Both the position numbers and the translations under genes were made by a program. Below are positions 34,957 through 46,020 of a stretch of DNA of 64,000 nt, in pieces. The DNA is from Pseudophaeomoniella oleicola (lineage: Eukaryota > Ascomycota > Eurotiomycetes > Phaeomoniellales > Phaeomoniellaceae). A model generated the notes under the pieces. That model was given only the letters and a program-made list of their open reading frames with translations. It was not told the DNA's origin and made no database searches. The stretch lies in the NCBI GenBank assembly GCA_003868215.1, contig QWDQ01000008.1, positions 62,001 through 126,000 on the forward strand, given 5' to 3'. Position 1 is the first letter of the stretch; every line of letters starts with the position of its first letter.

Positions 34957-37051
34957 AATGTCGGCAGATGCAACAGAGGGCCGGAGAGGAGAGGAATAGA
35001 CATTAGGATATGTGTATATGTATACAATAAATCTGTACAATATTCAATCATGCTTTGCAAAAGCCCAGTGCGTCCCTTCCCTTCCGACCTTTCCTCATCC
35101 CCTTCCCGTCAAAGCACCTTTCTACAACAACATCAAGACCTTACGAGCGTCATTACGCATTATGGAAACCATCCGAATAAGGAAACAGAGAAAGGAGGCA
35201 GGGCGGGAAGTTATTATATGTAGGCTAGGTGAACTAACAATTACAACTACGTAAACTTTCAACAGATAAGCACCTAACGCTGGAAGGTACGGTAGGTAGG
35301 TAGGCAAGAGAAGGTAGGTAATTAGGGTAGCTTGGGCATTCGAGGGAGGAAGTCCAGGTTCTGCAGCAGACCTTACTAATTAATACCTCAACATTGTTTT
35401 AGTGAAGAAGGTAAATAGTTGGTTGATTCTGATCGGTATTTAACGTCCGTTTATGTGTACTCCTTCTCTCTCTCACTCACTCTCTCTCTCTCTCCAGATC
35501 ATCATTGTCATCGTCGTCATCGTCGTCGTCGTCGTCGTCGTTCTTAATCGTTGTAAAAAAGGACTCCCCCTCCCCTTCCCCCGCTTTCCCTATTAATTAA
35601 TCATTTCTCTCTATTTCGGATATTTATTTCGTGCTTGGTTCGTTCGCAACAATTACCCTCCGTGTTTAGTATAACTTCTTGTCTACCTGGATATTGATCG
35701 ACGAACACCTCTCCAAAAAGGGTGAAGATCGTTGCATCTGTACCTGGAAATTGTACTACTACGGTACGTAGTAAGGAGAAGAGGAGACGGAAAAGGGGGG
35801 AAAGGGGGGGTCCGGGAATTGAGATTCTCAGATTGCTGGCGAACGGTTCCTGAACGAAGAAGGACCTCCGGGAGGTACGGATGCAAGTCTCAAGTACTAA
35901 CGTTATCACAGCGTGGGTGGCCTGGGGTGGCTTGAGGTAATAGTTAATTACCGTAGTAGGTCGGGTTACCGACGAGATCCGGATCGTTGTTGACTAGGTA
36001 TTTAGGTAATTGTGTAATCACAAGAAGGACGTGGAAATGGGCAGGGAACGAACCCCTGCTCCCTATTCAATAGTTCGAGGTAATTATGTACCTACCTGAT
36101 CTGATAATTACTGTACTTTACCTAATTGTAAATTTTGATCGACAGCATAGTGTGTACTATGTACACAGCACAGCAACCGCTACGATCTAGTGGGTGGGTG
36201 GGTGCATTGGGCATTTCTTGCTGTCAGTGTTATCAACGTGGTAAACCGTCAAGCGTGCGGAACAGCTCGTGCCTTGCCTTGCTGATGGACCGGGGACATT
36301 TGCAAATTTGTGCTCTTGTGTGTGTTTCGTATAAGGACTTATAGATGAGCGCAAGGGCTATGTAGGTAGGTAGATTAGTTATAAGGGTTTTATACATTGC
36401 GTGAGGGATGTAAGGGTACATATCTACTGAAGCAGCAGCAGTATCATTGAAACACACAGATCGATTGAACTTGTATCGAGGTCTGGCTGAGGCCAGCTGT
36501 GCAATCCAAAACCAGATGTCTTGCAAGGGGTCATTGAAATGAGAAATGCTCGCATCTGTTGCATATTCATATCGAGAAACTTGAAATCCCCTTCTCCATT
36601 CCATTCCACTCCCTGGGGCCCCCCAAAATCGCTCCTGAAAAGGTACAACTCATCCAGTTCTGACCCTCCTCCCAAAACAATATCTGCAAAAAGGGGAAAA
36701 GAAAATATGTCGTCGGGGAAAATCTTTGGTACAAGAGAAAGAAAAGGTAGACCCGAGGCCTTGAAATAGACTGATATTTACAGTCGGAAATGAATCCTTC
36801 ACCCTCTAGCTCGACCCTAACCAACATGTAAAGGTCATTTGCTTTTCGTAAAACAAAACAAAAGAACGCCGCGTCGCTGACTGACAAGGTCAAACTGGGT
36901 ATGGTGCCAGACGCTGGAAAAGGACAAATAAATCATGAATCCAGTAAAATGTGGTATATAGATGAAGTTCGTACAAAGAAAACAAAATGTTGTGGAAGGC
37001 CTGGTCGAAGACGATGGGACAACTGCCCTTCGCTTGATTGATATATATCTT
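34957..37051. other. Gene-poor convergent region, 2.1 kb
   Basis: Long for a spacer between converging genes. It contains TAGGTA-type repeats around 35290-35325 and 36085-36095, and a CT/TCG microsatellite block (separate entry). A near-palindrome TACTACGGTACGTAGTA lies around 35756-35773, with AT-rich DNA around it. I see no coding gene; a non-coding transcript cannot be excluded. Confidence 0.4.
35464..35542. repeat. CT and TCG microsatellite block
   Basis: A CT-rich run (about 35464-35495) is followed within 15 bases by ATCGTC/TCG units extending to about 35541, including eight or so consecutive TCG copies. It lies outside any coding sequence. Confidence 0.85.
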
Positions 37052-38759
37052 TTAAAAAGGACTTGCTCGAGCATGTGTCGAGGTAGGATCCCATCCCTTG
37101 CTCAGAGAAGAACTGGGAGGCCTTGGGTTCGAGAAGCTGTTGATGGGCCTGGTGTACTTCATGTCCCTTCCGAAGTAGTCGGTCGGCGCATTCTGCGCTA
37201 GAGGGTTCATTCTCTCCATCGGAGTCGACCAACCATCCATGGGACTGGTGAGGGCAGATTCGGGTTGTTTCACTAATGACCCTGCATTGGAGAGCATCTC
37301 GTAGGTGTTTAGATCGGTAGTAGAGACTCGTCGAGCGTCTGCAGACACAAATTCATTGCGGGAAGTCAACAACGTCTTGAAGAACTCCGCCCAACCCTGA
37401 ACCATCGACCATCGACCGAGGAAAAGCAAACAAAAGAACCCGGACGACTAAAAACACATTAGCTGCAGGAAATGCACTGTACAATCTCGGAACTTACAGC
37501 CAGGCAAACAAGCACCGCAATGACCGTGGCTTCCTTTGCCACCACTCCATCTACCCAATTAAGGCATTGGTTCTTATCTCCACCGGTCGTAACCAGGCAT
37601 ATCAGCCACGGTTGAAGTTTCGCCCCGTTATCTGAGGTTGCCTGTGTCAAGTTGGAATCCATCGACACAAATACAATGGCGAAGAAGACGACCCATGCGA
37701 TGATCAGAAGAACAATTGCGATGCCCCTCCACTGCAGCATGATAACACGCTTTACACGCCTATATGCTTGTCTTGCAGTCGCCGTCCGCACGCTGCCGTT
37801 GTATGAAGGCAGCGCTGAGCTGTTTTCGGTCGTAGTATTATCGTCGAAGAGCGATCTGACATAAACCTGTATGCAGTACCCAAAAGTAACAATCTGGATG
37901 ATCAAGGCTGCCGCTGCAAAAGCCATCAGCGGACCCCAGAAATCCCCTAGCCCGTCGTCGTGGTTGATATGACAGAGACTTCCAAATCGGTATGAGACAC
38001 CCGTCAGTGCAAGTGCAAGAGTCAGCCCAATCGCAGGGATACCCCAGCCGACAAGAAGAGCCGAGTAGAAGAACTTCAAGCCAGGGACTACCTCCCAACA
38101 AATCTGGAGATGCAACGACAATGCCCGATAGAAAACCCACATAACGGCACCCCAGCCTCCAAACAGTAGAAAGGCCCCGCTGACCGCGCAGGTAGGGCTT
38201 GTACGCATGTCGTTTGGTGTGATGGCGTTATAGCATTGGTCTGGCTTAGCACCCAGTGGAATAACGAATGCCAGCTGCAGGATGTTAGCAGAAATACGAG
38301 TGTGAAGGCGAAGATGCTCTTACCTCAATGAAGCCCACAGCAGCTACCAGGCATATGCTCAGATAGTGCCGATGCGTCCATTTCGTTGGGAGAAGGATGT
38401 AAGATAGCAGTAAAAAGGCAGAGGCACACATTGCACCGACGTTGATCCAACCGGCGATTTCGGTCCTGTCCTGGAAGCCTGGAGACAGTCAGTACAGGAT
38501 GGCGTGCGAGGCAACAGTGGAATAGTACCATCTGGGTAGATCCAATCTGTCATAGGACATGGTAGACAACACGTTATATTCGCGGACGTCGAGCTGGCAG
38601 GTTGGCAGAAACGTCCCGCAATGACTGTCTGCTGTCAATACGGAGGACCGTCACCGAAGCTGAGGGATACATACATCCACCTGTAGTCGAAAACAGTTCT
38701 GCTTCGTAGAACGGTACCGGGCAGCTGCCCTTGAAGGCCACATCATATGGTTGAGGCAT
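37052..38759 (-). CDS. Frizzled/Smoothened-like seven-transmembrane receptor
   Basis: Exons 38675-38759 (5' end unresolved), 38529-38624, 38324-38478, 37498-38274 and 37052-37447. The extracellular part is Cys-rich: GSCPVPFYEAELFS, IAGRFCQPAS and ITCCLPCPMTDWIYPDG. TM1 and TM2 follow (GWINVGAMCASAFLLLSYIL, HYLSICLVAAVGFIE). TM3 has the fungal Frizzled-like signature GGWGAVMWVFYRALSLHLQI, then VGWGIPAIGLTLALALTGVS and the loop FGSLCHINHDDGLGDFWG. TM6-TM7 end in FFCLLFLGRWS, with a Ser-rich cytosolic tail. Ligand and coupling are unknown. The ATG at 38759 is the first in the open frame, but it leaves no signal peptide. The frame stays open without ATG to about 38993, so a further 5' exon is likely. 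Confidence 0.8.
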
Positions 38760-38993
38760 CGTCGAGGTTATCTGTTCTGCCCCGGAGGAATGAGTCCCTG
38801 TCACTTCATAACCTTCCACGAAATTGAATCCAATTGGGTTTGCAGTGCACGATATGCGGGTTGCTAGGTTGCACGTGCTGCGAACGACCCGTATGAGGAT
38901 GTAATCTGAGAGCGTCTGGGGAGGTCCAGGTGCCTTCTCGTGTACGTTCGCATGTGGTGTTTGTCGCAAACGGCCGATCAGCGCAGGTATGAC

Positions 38994-41900
38994 AATATAT
39001 TAAAACAACCCTCCCGAGGAGCAGCGAGGGAGATCAGAGGTTAAAGACTAGTCTAGGTGGACGACAGGGCCTGTCGATGCCGTTAGGTGGGATACGGTAG
39101 TGTGACAAGAGGAGGCCCACCTTCAAGGGCCACATTTTAAGAGCGAATATGGAGAGAGAAACGAAATCGATAGAGCGTTACCGCGGCGCCAGCTGGTGAA
39201 CCGTAGTCCTGTCAGACAGGACCACGGAGGTTGAAAAGCAGAGTGGATCTTGAATACTCCTTCTGGAAAGGGAAGGGCCTTCACATACTACGTACTAACA
39301 TAGTATGTAGTAGGGATCACACCAGGGACCCGACAAGACAAGAACCCTAGGTCGGGACCTTGTCGCGCAGAGATCTCGTGCATGTTCCTTTCTCATGGGA
39401 GCTCATGCAACCATCACAGATCCCCGGCCGCCGATAGCTCGGGGTAAAAAGGCATTGCTGAGACGCATTACCGCCACAATGCAGTATCGCTCGGGGAAAT
39501 TGGTCCTCAAGGCGTCACAATGCAAGTGTTTGCTTCCTGGTGGACGTGTCTCGCTGACTGAAGGTGGTTCCTTTTCGAGGGGAGTGGACGAATGGTAAGG
39601 CTAAGAAGCGGATTGACAAGCGGATTGGCAGTTGGAACCAGACGAATGTAACCGTCGGACCAAGATCCTTGCTCGGTGCTAGTGACACGCTTCTACGGGA
39701 ATATCGTATCCTCCATTCCGCCTAGAAATACCGTAGTGGTCTACCATCGAGCCATAGGACAGTACGTGAGTCGTAGTAGAGAGCAGACCAGCTCGCCAGG
39801 CACATCCTTCTGAGACTAGTGACCTAGCGCTCGACCCAGATCCCACAATTTAATTTCATACTCACTACGATGGTGCCGAAAAGACTGGGGAATCAATGCA
39901 CTTGTTTGCTTCTTCTTTTGTTCAAGCCAAACATAAGACAAAGACCCCGAGCCCCTGGCTATTGTCCGCAAGCCTAGGCTATGAGGAGACTCGAGAAGTG
40001 GACAATGCAGGGCCCATTTCCATACATGTTTGTGCCGATTCCTTATTTGTTGGGTCCTCTGCTCCCAAACGCCTGAGGCGAGTTGACGGCTTCCCTTGGC
40101 TTTGCATAATCGTAATTGACAAGAAAAGTTATTATCCTCGCGGACGATAATCACACAAAAGTGTTTTTCTTGTGAACCGATCAACAGATCGCGCGTGTCC
40201 TGGACCACATGAGGAAGTAATGGCCATTCTGGATATCGTAGGCGCCGTCTCGTCGAGGCTGTTGATCTCCAGACCTCACGCTCCTTAGCGATCGTGAGAC
40301 CTAGAGTACTCTATGGAGTGCCATGCCCTGCCTCTACCAACAATCCGTGATTCGAGAGTTTATTCGGATGCTTCCGTAGTGTTGGTTCGGTGGATATATG
40401 GTATTTGCTGAAGGAAACATTCCTTGCAGATCACGATACCATGGTGGGATCTGCATAAGACCGTATGTAGTATCACAGTAACTTACCGCAGATAGTTATG
40501 GGATACATCAATCTATCATATCCGCAGTCAGGTTAAGCACTGTGATACAGTGTGTGCTTATATTGTATGCATGAACCGAGAGTCATTGACCATATTGCTG
40601 CGTGACTGCCCAATCAATCACATACTGTAGCTAAAGAAACATTCATATGAGAGACCGCGTTCTGTGATATCCACGGGTTGGTATGGCCGGCAATCTGATT
40701 GTTATACTACGTACAACGGCTTAACGAAATCAATTTTGACTGGTATCTGGCCTAAGCAACCGGCTGACTTGGCAAGTGACCTTCGCAAGTCAAGTCTGAA
40801 GTACTGTATTTGAGAGACTTGGTGCAGAAGGGCCGCAATCCTTCGCCTAGACTCAGTGACACCTTGCGGTTTGCGATACCAGCATTAATACACGCCCACT
40901 TCGATGTTTGAGAGAGCCCCTTGCTCTTGGGACTAACAGAGTGAGGAGTTGAGAAGATAACGATTCAAGGGTTCCGCATAGATACATGGTAGGTACGCGG
41001 TAGGACACCACCTCGCTTGAAGAGTCTTTGCCTCTGTTGGGGAGTCTAACGGGCGTGACGAAAATGGTGTGGTTTTGCGAAAAGACATCAACCCCTGGTG
41101 CCTGAACCACTCTTGTGCTAACCGATTCAGGGAAAACGACTGGTCAAGAATAACAAGCGAGATACTGCAGAAAAATCAGCACCGAATCACATATGCGGAG
41201 CTTCGGGCCAAAGTGTATTGTTGAATGCTTCAGCTGGATGTGAAGTGCAATGACGAGCTCTCTCTGTAATGGGATCCATCCATAAAAGGCGTCGTGTCTA
41301 TGGTAATCAGGTGTATGGGAATCATGCGGGTCGCTTCCAACGAAGCAGAAGTAATAAACGAAAGGCTTGATCGGTTGCCAGCAGTGACTATAATTAACGA
41401 GGTGGCGTTGCAATGCGTAGACGCGGTAAAAGGCCTGAGGCCTAGAGAGCCACGCCGTTATCGAGAACGATCCATGATATCAATGATACAGATTTTCAGC
41501 TTCCAGACATATACGATATACGCCGAATTTCGAGTCAGCACGGCATCCAAGTAGTGTCCAGTCAGATAGCCTCCTTCGAAGGATTACAGTCGACAAGTAA
41601 AGCTGATCCGCTGTAAGTCAGAAAGACTATTGATTCCGTTCGAGAGCCAATGCAATGGCAAATGCTGCCGATGAGCAAAGTCATTGCTATTAGCCGTTAC
41701 TATGTAGATGATCGGGTGAATGGGTTTGCATGCGTACCGACCCAGTCACACACTCAGCGCTTCTTGCGCTTACTGTCACACGGTCCATCTCGAGCTCGAG
41801 CTCATAGGATGCTCAGATAGACTAGATCACCACCACATCGACACATTTAGAAATCGATCAGTAGATGAGATTATTTATTGAATTCAATTTACGCCATAAG

Positions 41901-42060
41901 AGATTGAAGAAGTTTGCGTCCCGCAACAGAAAGTCGTATTTTCTATCTACTTTTTTCTGATTGGCAGGATGCCAAGCCAATCACAGCAGAAGGTGAAATA
42001 TTTATAGTGATGGATGATGAGATTGGCCCGTCCACAACCCGCCTTTTCCTTCCGGCGGCT
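38994..42060. other. Gene-poor region, about 3 kb
   Basis: I find no gene with either long frames or plausible splicing. Short frames (for example 39816-40208 minus and 40853-41110 minus) are compositionally random. The region has a small inverted repeat at 39283-39308 and another TACTACGTAC motif at 40706-40715. It could hold promoter DNA for the receptor gene and non-coding RNA. No transposon protein remnant is recognisable. Confidence 0.4.
39283..39308. repeat. Inverted repeat, 8-bp arms
   Basis: ACATACTA and its reverse complement TAGTATGT flank a 10-base loop that contains CGTACTA. It is related in sequence to the TACTACGTAGTA palindromes elsewhere in the window. Confidence 0.6.
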
Positions 42061-42644
42061 CTAGAGTGAACGTGAGTTGCGATTCTCCTGGAGCATTGGT
42101 CTTGCAACGTGCTGCATGTAGTCGATGAATTCTTCACCTCTCCAGGTCAGCATAGGATCTGCAGATACGAATTAGGGTATATTCATGCGCCTCCCACGCA
42201 ATCTTCCCGGCCATCAAATCAGCCATGCGGTTGCCATCGATGCTACTGATGCTCGAAATTGCATGTGCCCCAACATGCCACTGCCTCGAAACGAGCTCTC
42301 TTCTCTGTAGATACTGCCCATTTGGGGTTGGTCTCAGTTTGAGGGGCATTGCTAGGAGCCCAGTTGGCATGGATCCGTAACTTCCACAATGGACACCATC
42401 GGTGGTTTCTCGTATCAGGAGGACGCACCTGCTTATGACTTAACAAGCAGCAAGAACTTCCAGTGAATAGGACCTCCTCTCGTCTCTGGATGACCTGACA
42501 GGCTGTAACCATCGTTGGCTGGAATGCTGGCCGGAACAGCTCCCGATAGTTGAGTCCCCGGGTAATCTCAAACTATTGTTGCAGGAGCTGCTAGATCTAG
42601 CAGCTATATCATACTTCATGTGCATGGAACCCGGACAGTTGCAT
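42061..42644 (-). CDS. Possible small multi-exon gene, function unknown
   Basis: Not recognised, and only partly resolved. A first exon (42644 downwards, MQLSGFHAHE) joins in phase 0, over an intron of about 57 nt (GTATGA to CAATAG), to a frame with FEITRGLNYRELFRPAFQPT and VIQRREEVLFTGSS. The last exon (42061-42158, after acceptor CTGCAG) reads PMLTWRGEEFIDYMQHVARP and ends NSRSL. The middle junction is unclear: several donors would fit the required phase. The first ATG lies 84 bp after the BET5 stop, on the same strand. It could be a genuine small gene or a decayed one. Confidence 0.4.
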
Positions 42645-42727
42645 TCTCGTGACTTATGGTTTATGAAGGTAGTTTGGGGTCAGGTGGCATTCAACACGCG
42701 ATCCTAGTCAACAGTGTGAGTACGCTC

Positions 42728-43337
42728 CTAGAAGATCTCGAGAGGGTTTGCTCGTACTACAAACTGTTCGAGGCTTGCCTCAAAGAGTTCATTGTCCACA
42801 CCGATTCCTCCTGGGTGCTCTACCGGAGACAGAGGATTCTTAACCACAAATTCGACATAGATATTGACATATATTTGTTGCAGCGCTATGCGCATAGAGC
42901 CCGACTTGGTATCGGTCAGCATTACGAACTTGATGTTGGTCGGTGTTTCGTAGTAGTGAAGTTTGTACTGCGAGGTTCGGTACGAAAGAAAGCTGGCAAC
43001 ATATGTCAGAAGGTTGCTACTTCTCTGAGAGGTGTCTGCTTCACCTATCATCCTCGCCGCCCAATTTCCGCACCATGTTCCTCAGTGAGAATACCGTCCC
43101 AAAGATTAGTTTGGCGTCATCTTCAGCGCTTAGACCTCGCCGCGCAGTTACCGGCGGACCGCTGGAGTGAGGTGTGTCTGTGGTTGCCCACGAGGTTTTG
43201 GAGGAGCTAGAAACGGGTCGAGGAAGCCATCGGCGAGTATATATGCACTCAGCTAGGGAGAGTCAGTTGTGAGCATAACAAGCCGATTGAAGGGAAGTAC
43301 CATGTCGGTCGAAGATATAGAACGAGTAAACGACCAT
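42728..43337 (-). CDS. bet5: TRAPP complex subunit Bet5 (TRAPPC1)
   Basis: Exons 43301-43337, 43045-43252 and 42728-42992 with introns of 48 and 52 nt. Phases match and the product is 169 aa. The longin-like start MVVYSFYIFDRHAECIYTRR is followed by a variable Ser/Thr linker, then DDAKLIFGTVFSLRNMVRKL. The third exon reads FLSYRTSQYKLHYYETPTN, KFVMLTDTKSGSM and VVKNPLSPVEHPGG, all strongly conserved in TRAPPC1. Bet5 is one of the small core subunits of TRAPP, the GEF for Ypt1/Rab1 in ER-Golgi transport. The C-terminus is uncertain: a donor at GTACGA after FV could splice to an exon reading DRVLNAT instead of the tail used here. The gene only becomes visible after splicing. Confidence 0.92.
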
Positions 43338-43986
43338 TATGACAGTAAGCAGCCTTGAGAGTTGCGCATTAGAGATTATAGCTATTGCAGCTATGTTCAC
43401 AGACAACTTACTTTGTTACTGTGTGGTCTCAATGGAACGCACATGAAAGCTAAGGTACAGTACCACGGTACCTACCATAGTGAAAGCTCCCGAGATTCTG
43501 GACCCCCGCCAAGACAACGCCGCTTTCATGGCGCCTGTCTATCCGTCTCGTCATACATCAAGCAGCATCTCGCGGTCAAGGCACGTTACGAGACTACAAT
43601 TAGATACATGAGAAGATTGCAGAAATTCTCCCACAAGATGCCACAAGGTGGTTCATCATGGGAATCTTCATGAGCCTTACAAATCCTAAAATAGAAAACT
43701 ACAAAAGTACATCATCACCTTCAATATGAGACACCAAAGAACATTTTCTGTCATGGCCCATTTCCCAAACATCTCTCATGCGCAAGCCAACCGCCCCCGG
43801 AGGACAATCTCTGCGGAGCAAAATATTGCTTGAGGATTATCAGCGCCAATGAAATAAATGAGAGCGTACTGTATTGATGTCCAATCGAGAATCGTGACCG
43901 TGAGAAAATTCGTCAGCCGTGAACATAGAAATCGTAATCAATTCGGAGAGCTTTTGACCCCGGTGACGAGATTGAGATCTGCTCCC
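43338..43986. other. Intergenic between BET5 and CCR4
   Basis: A 649-bp spacer on the promoter side of BET5 and the 3' side of CCR4. Short plus-strand frames have no homology I recognise. Confidence 0.4.
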
Positions 43987-46020
43987 CTAATGCCGGTTTC
44001 TAGAAGCTTTCGGTCCAAAATTGGCTTCTACAACCGCATTCTTTTTCTTGGAGACAAGCGCAAATTCTGCCTTTAAGGCAATATGATCAGAGGGGATATG
44101 TTCGTCGGGTAGTCCTGGTACCGTCGACAGGTAAGTTTCATCGACGCCAGCGAGCAGTTTCTGAACCCGTAATGAGTTCGAGGTAAACCAGACGTAGTCC
44201 AAAATCCCAGTGAATCTAGGCGTGTGATTTGTAAACCGCATTTCGCCAGCGTAAGCGGATCTCAGTGTGAATGGATGTTTCACGCCTTCGTTGCTGTAGC
44301 TGCCATAATTTCGGTCATGGAGGTCGGAATGTTTGCTAGCTAGACCACCTTGTGCAAGCACGTCGTACACGGCTGAGCCAACTTCGGAATTGAAGTCGCC
44401 GCAGATAAGCATTGGGATTTGTGACCCATTGTCGTAAGACAGTGATGGACCCGGTGCAACGGTCGGTGCATCACCTTCCATCTCGTCAGAAAACCGAAAC
44501 ATCTGTTTATTAGTGCAGGGTGGTGCTTTCGACCATTTTTCCGCCAATTTGGATAGCTCTTCAAGTAGCACCGCCACTTGGATGAGTTTGACATCCTTGA
44601 AGGCCGGATCCCAGAAAATATGGGTGTTCGCAACAATCAATCTAGACCCAGTAAGTCTGTTTTCCAAGAAAGTGACAACAGCTATGTCATCTCTGGCCCA
44701 CACGCGATTGATCATGTCTGCTGAAGCTTTGGCATCGGCTCTACCAACAGCTTTACGTCCATAGACAAAAAACTGTTGATCGAGACAGATGTATTTGTTC
44801 TCTTTCCAGAAGGTGCCACATCCATCGACAAATTTGGCTTGTCCGCCACTCATTGTGTCCGCTCGGCTTTTCTGGGCGAAGTAGCCTTTGTAACCGTCAT
44901 ATGTTAGCTCCGGTCGGAAATATTCTTCATAGTTGACTCGGTCCATTTCCTGCAGACATACAATATCGGCACCATAATCTCTTATCTCGTTTAGTATCTT
45001 CACCTTCCTTGTTTCCCAATTGAGAATCTTGTCTGAGGAACAAGGATGTTGAGACTTCGTGGCATACCCAGGGCAGAGAATATTATAGGACACAGCAGTC
45101 ACCGTCTCAGCTGATTGATTTGCAAATGGAGTCTCCTCAACAGTGACCCATTCTCGTGGAGGTGGTTTGGGTTTCGAAGGCTTCTCTTCGCGAAGGTAAG
45201 TAATGAGCGCCTTTGTACCACCTTCCACCACCTTTGCTTTCAGCTGTTCGGGTAATGGGTTGCCGTATATACCGAAAATTTCCAGCTTATGAAGATACCC
45301 CAACTCGAAGGGTAGTTGCTGAACAGCATTGTCGGTTATCAAGAGCTTTTCAAGATTTGTCAGCATTCCCATCTCTTCCGGTAGCGATCGCAGTCTGTTG
45401 TGGGAGAGGTCAAGGTGGACTAGGTTTCTGAGCATCCCTATTTCGGCCGGAATCATGGTCAAGTTGTTCCAGTTAAGGTACAGCTTAGCAAGGAACGTGT
45501 ATCTAAACAGAGCGCTTGAGAGTGCCCGTAGGCCCTGTCCACCAAAATCTAACACCATCCAATCCTGCCGCTTGTTACGAGTGGTGTTCGCGCCAATACT
45601 CCGGTCCTCATTATTCGCCTCGGTAGTTTCATTAGCCCAAAGCGTAATGCCTTTTTGGTCTCGAGCCATATGTCTAGCATGATAGTGCGGTGAGCCAGCT
45701 GCTCTAGCTTCTTCTGCGAGCCCTATCTGTTGCTGCCAGTACTCACTCGAAGAATCCTCAAGAGCATCCTGGGCGCTCCCAGAGCGATTGTTTTGCATAT
45801 GTGCAGGTTGGAAATGTGGGGTAACCACTGACAAACCCCCGGAATATGTGTAGTGATGCCCATACTGTGCAGATTGATTATGTTGATTTGGCTGATGATT
45901 CAGTTGTTGATGCGGATGGTGACTGTGCGACTGTTTGGGTACCGGCATCCCAAATCTTTGGGGCTGTTGGTTGCCGTTCATCATGACACTAGATCCATGA
46001 TGTGTGGTGTGGCTGTACAT
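43987..46020 (-). CDS. ccr4: CCR4 deadenylase, catalytic subunit of CCR4-NOT
   Basis: A single exon of 677 aa. The N-terminus is His/Gln-rich, with the motif EYWQQQIGLAEEARAAGSPH conserved in filamentous-fungal Ccr4. Leucine-rich repeats (about residues 165-270, for example LYLNWNNLTMIPAEIGMLRN) bind Caf1. The endonuclease/exonuclease/phosphatase domain starts near 310 (VSYNILC) and shows VCLQEMD, NTHIFWDP, LICGDFNSEVGS, DYVWFT and PSDHIALKAEF. Ccr4 shortens mRNA poly(A) tails in the cytoplasm. Around the first active-site loop the sequence (CPGYATKSQHPCSSD) differs from the usual YATxxxYGYTPSxAL pattern, so it may be divergent or a paralogue. The motif ATCACGTGAT lies 0.64 kb upstream. Confidence 0.93.
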   Translation of the reverse strand: MYSHTTHHGSSVMMNGNQQPQRFGMPVPKQSHSHHPHQQLNHQPNQHNQSAQYGHHYTYSGGLSVVTPHFQPAHMQNNRSGSAQDALEDSSSEYWQQQIGLAEEARAAGSPHYHARHMARDQKGITLWANETTEANNEDRSIGANTTRNKRQDWMVLDFGGQGLRALSSALFRYTFLAKLYLNWNNLTMIPAEIGMLRNLVHLDLSHNRLRSLPEEMGMLTNLEKLLITDNAVQQLPFELGYLHKLEIFGIYGNPLPEQLKAKVVEGGTKALITYLREEKPSKPKPPPREWVTVEETPFANQSAETVTAVSYNILCPGYATKSQHPCSSDKILNWETRKVKILNEIRDYGADIVCLQEMDRVNYEEYFRPELTYDGYKGYFAQKSRADTMSGGQAKFVDGCGTFWKENKYICLDQQFFVYGRKAVGRADAKASADMINRVWARDDIAVVTFLENRLTGSRLIVANTHIFWDPAFKDVKLIQVAVLLEELSKLAEKWSKAPPCTNKQMFRFSDEMEGDAPTVAPGPSLSYDNGSQIPMLICGDFNSEVGSAVYDVLAQGGLASKHSDLHDRNYGSYSNEGVKHPFTLRSAYAGEMRFTNHTPRFTGILDYVWFTSNSLRVQKLLAGVDETYLSTVPGLPDEHIPSDHIALKAEFALVSKKKNAVVEANFGPKASRNRH

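Noticed and set aside
36030-36065. T-arm-like sequence on the minus strand (stem CAGGG/CCCTG with a GTTCGTT loop)
   Set aside because: The conserved A of the TTCRA T-loop is missing, and no A box, anticodon arm or acceptor stem can be paired around it, so it is not a tRNA.
39816-40208. 130-codon minus-strand frame in the gene-poor region
   Set aside because: No recognisable domain; a competing plus-strand frame overlaps it and both look like chance.
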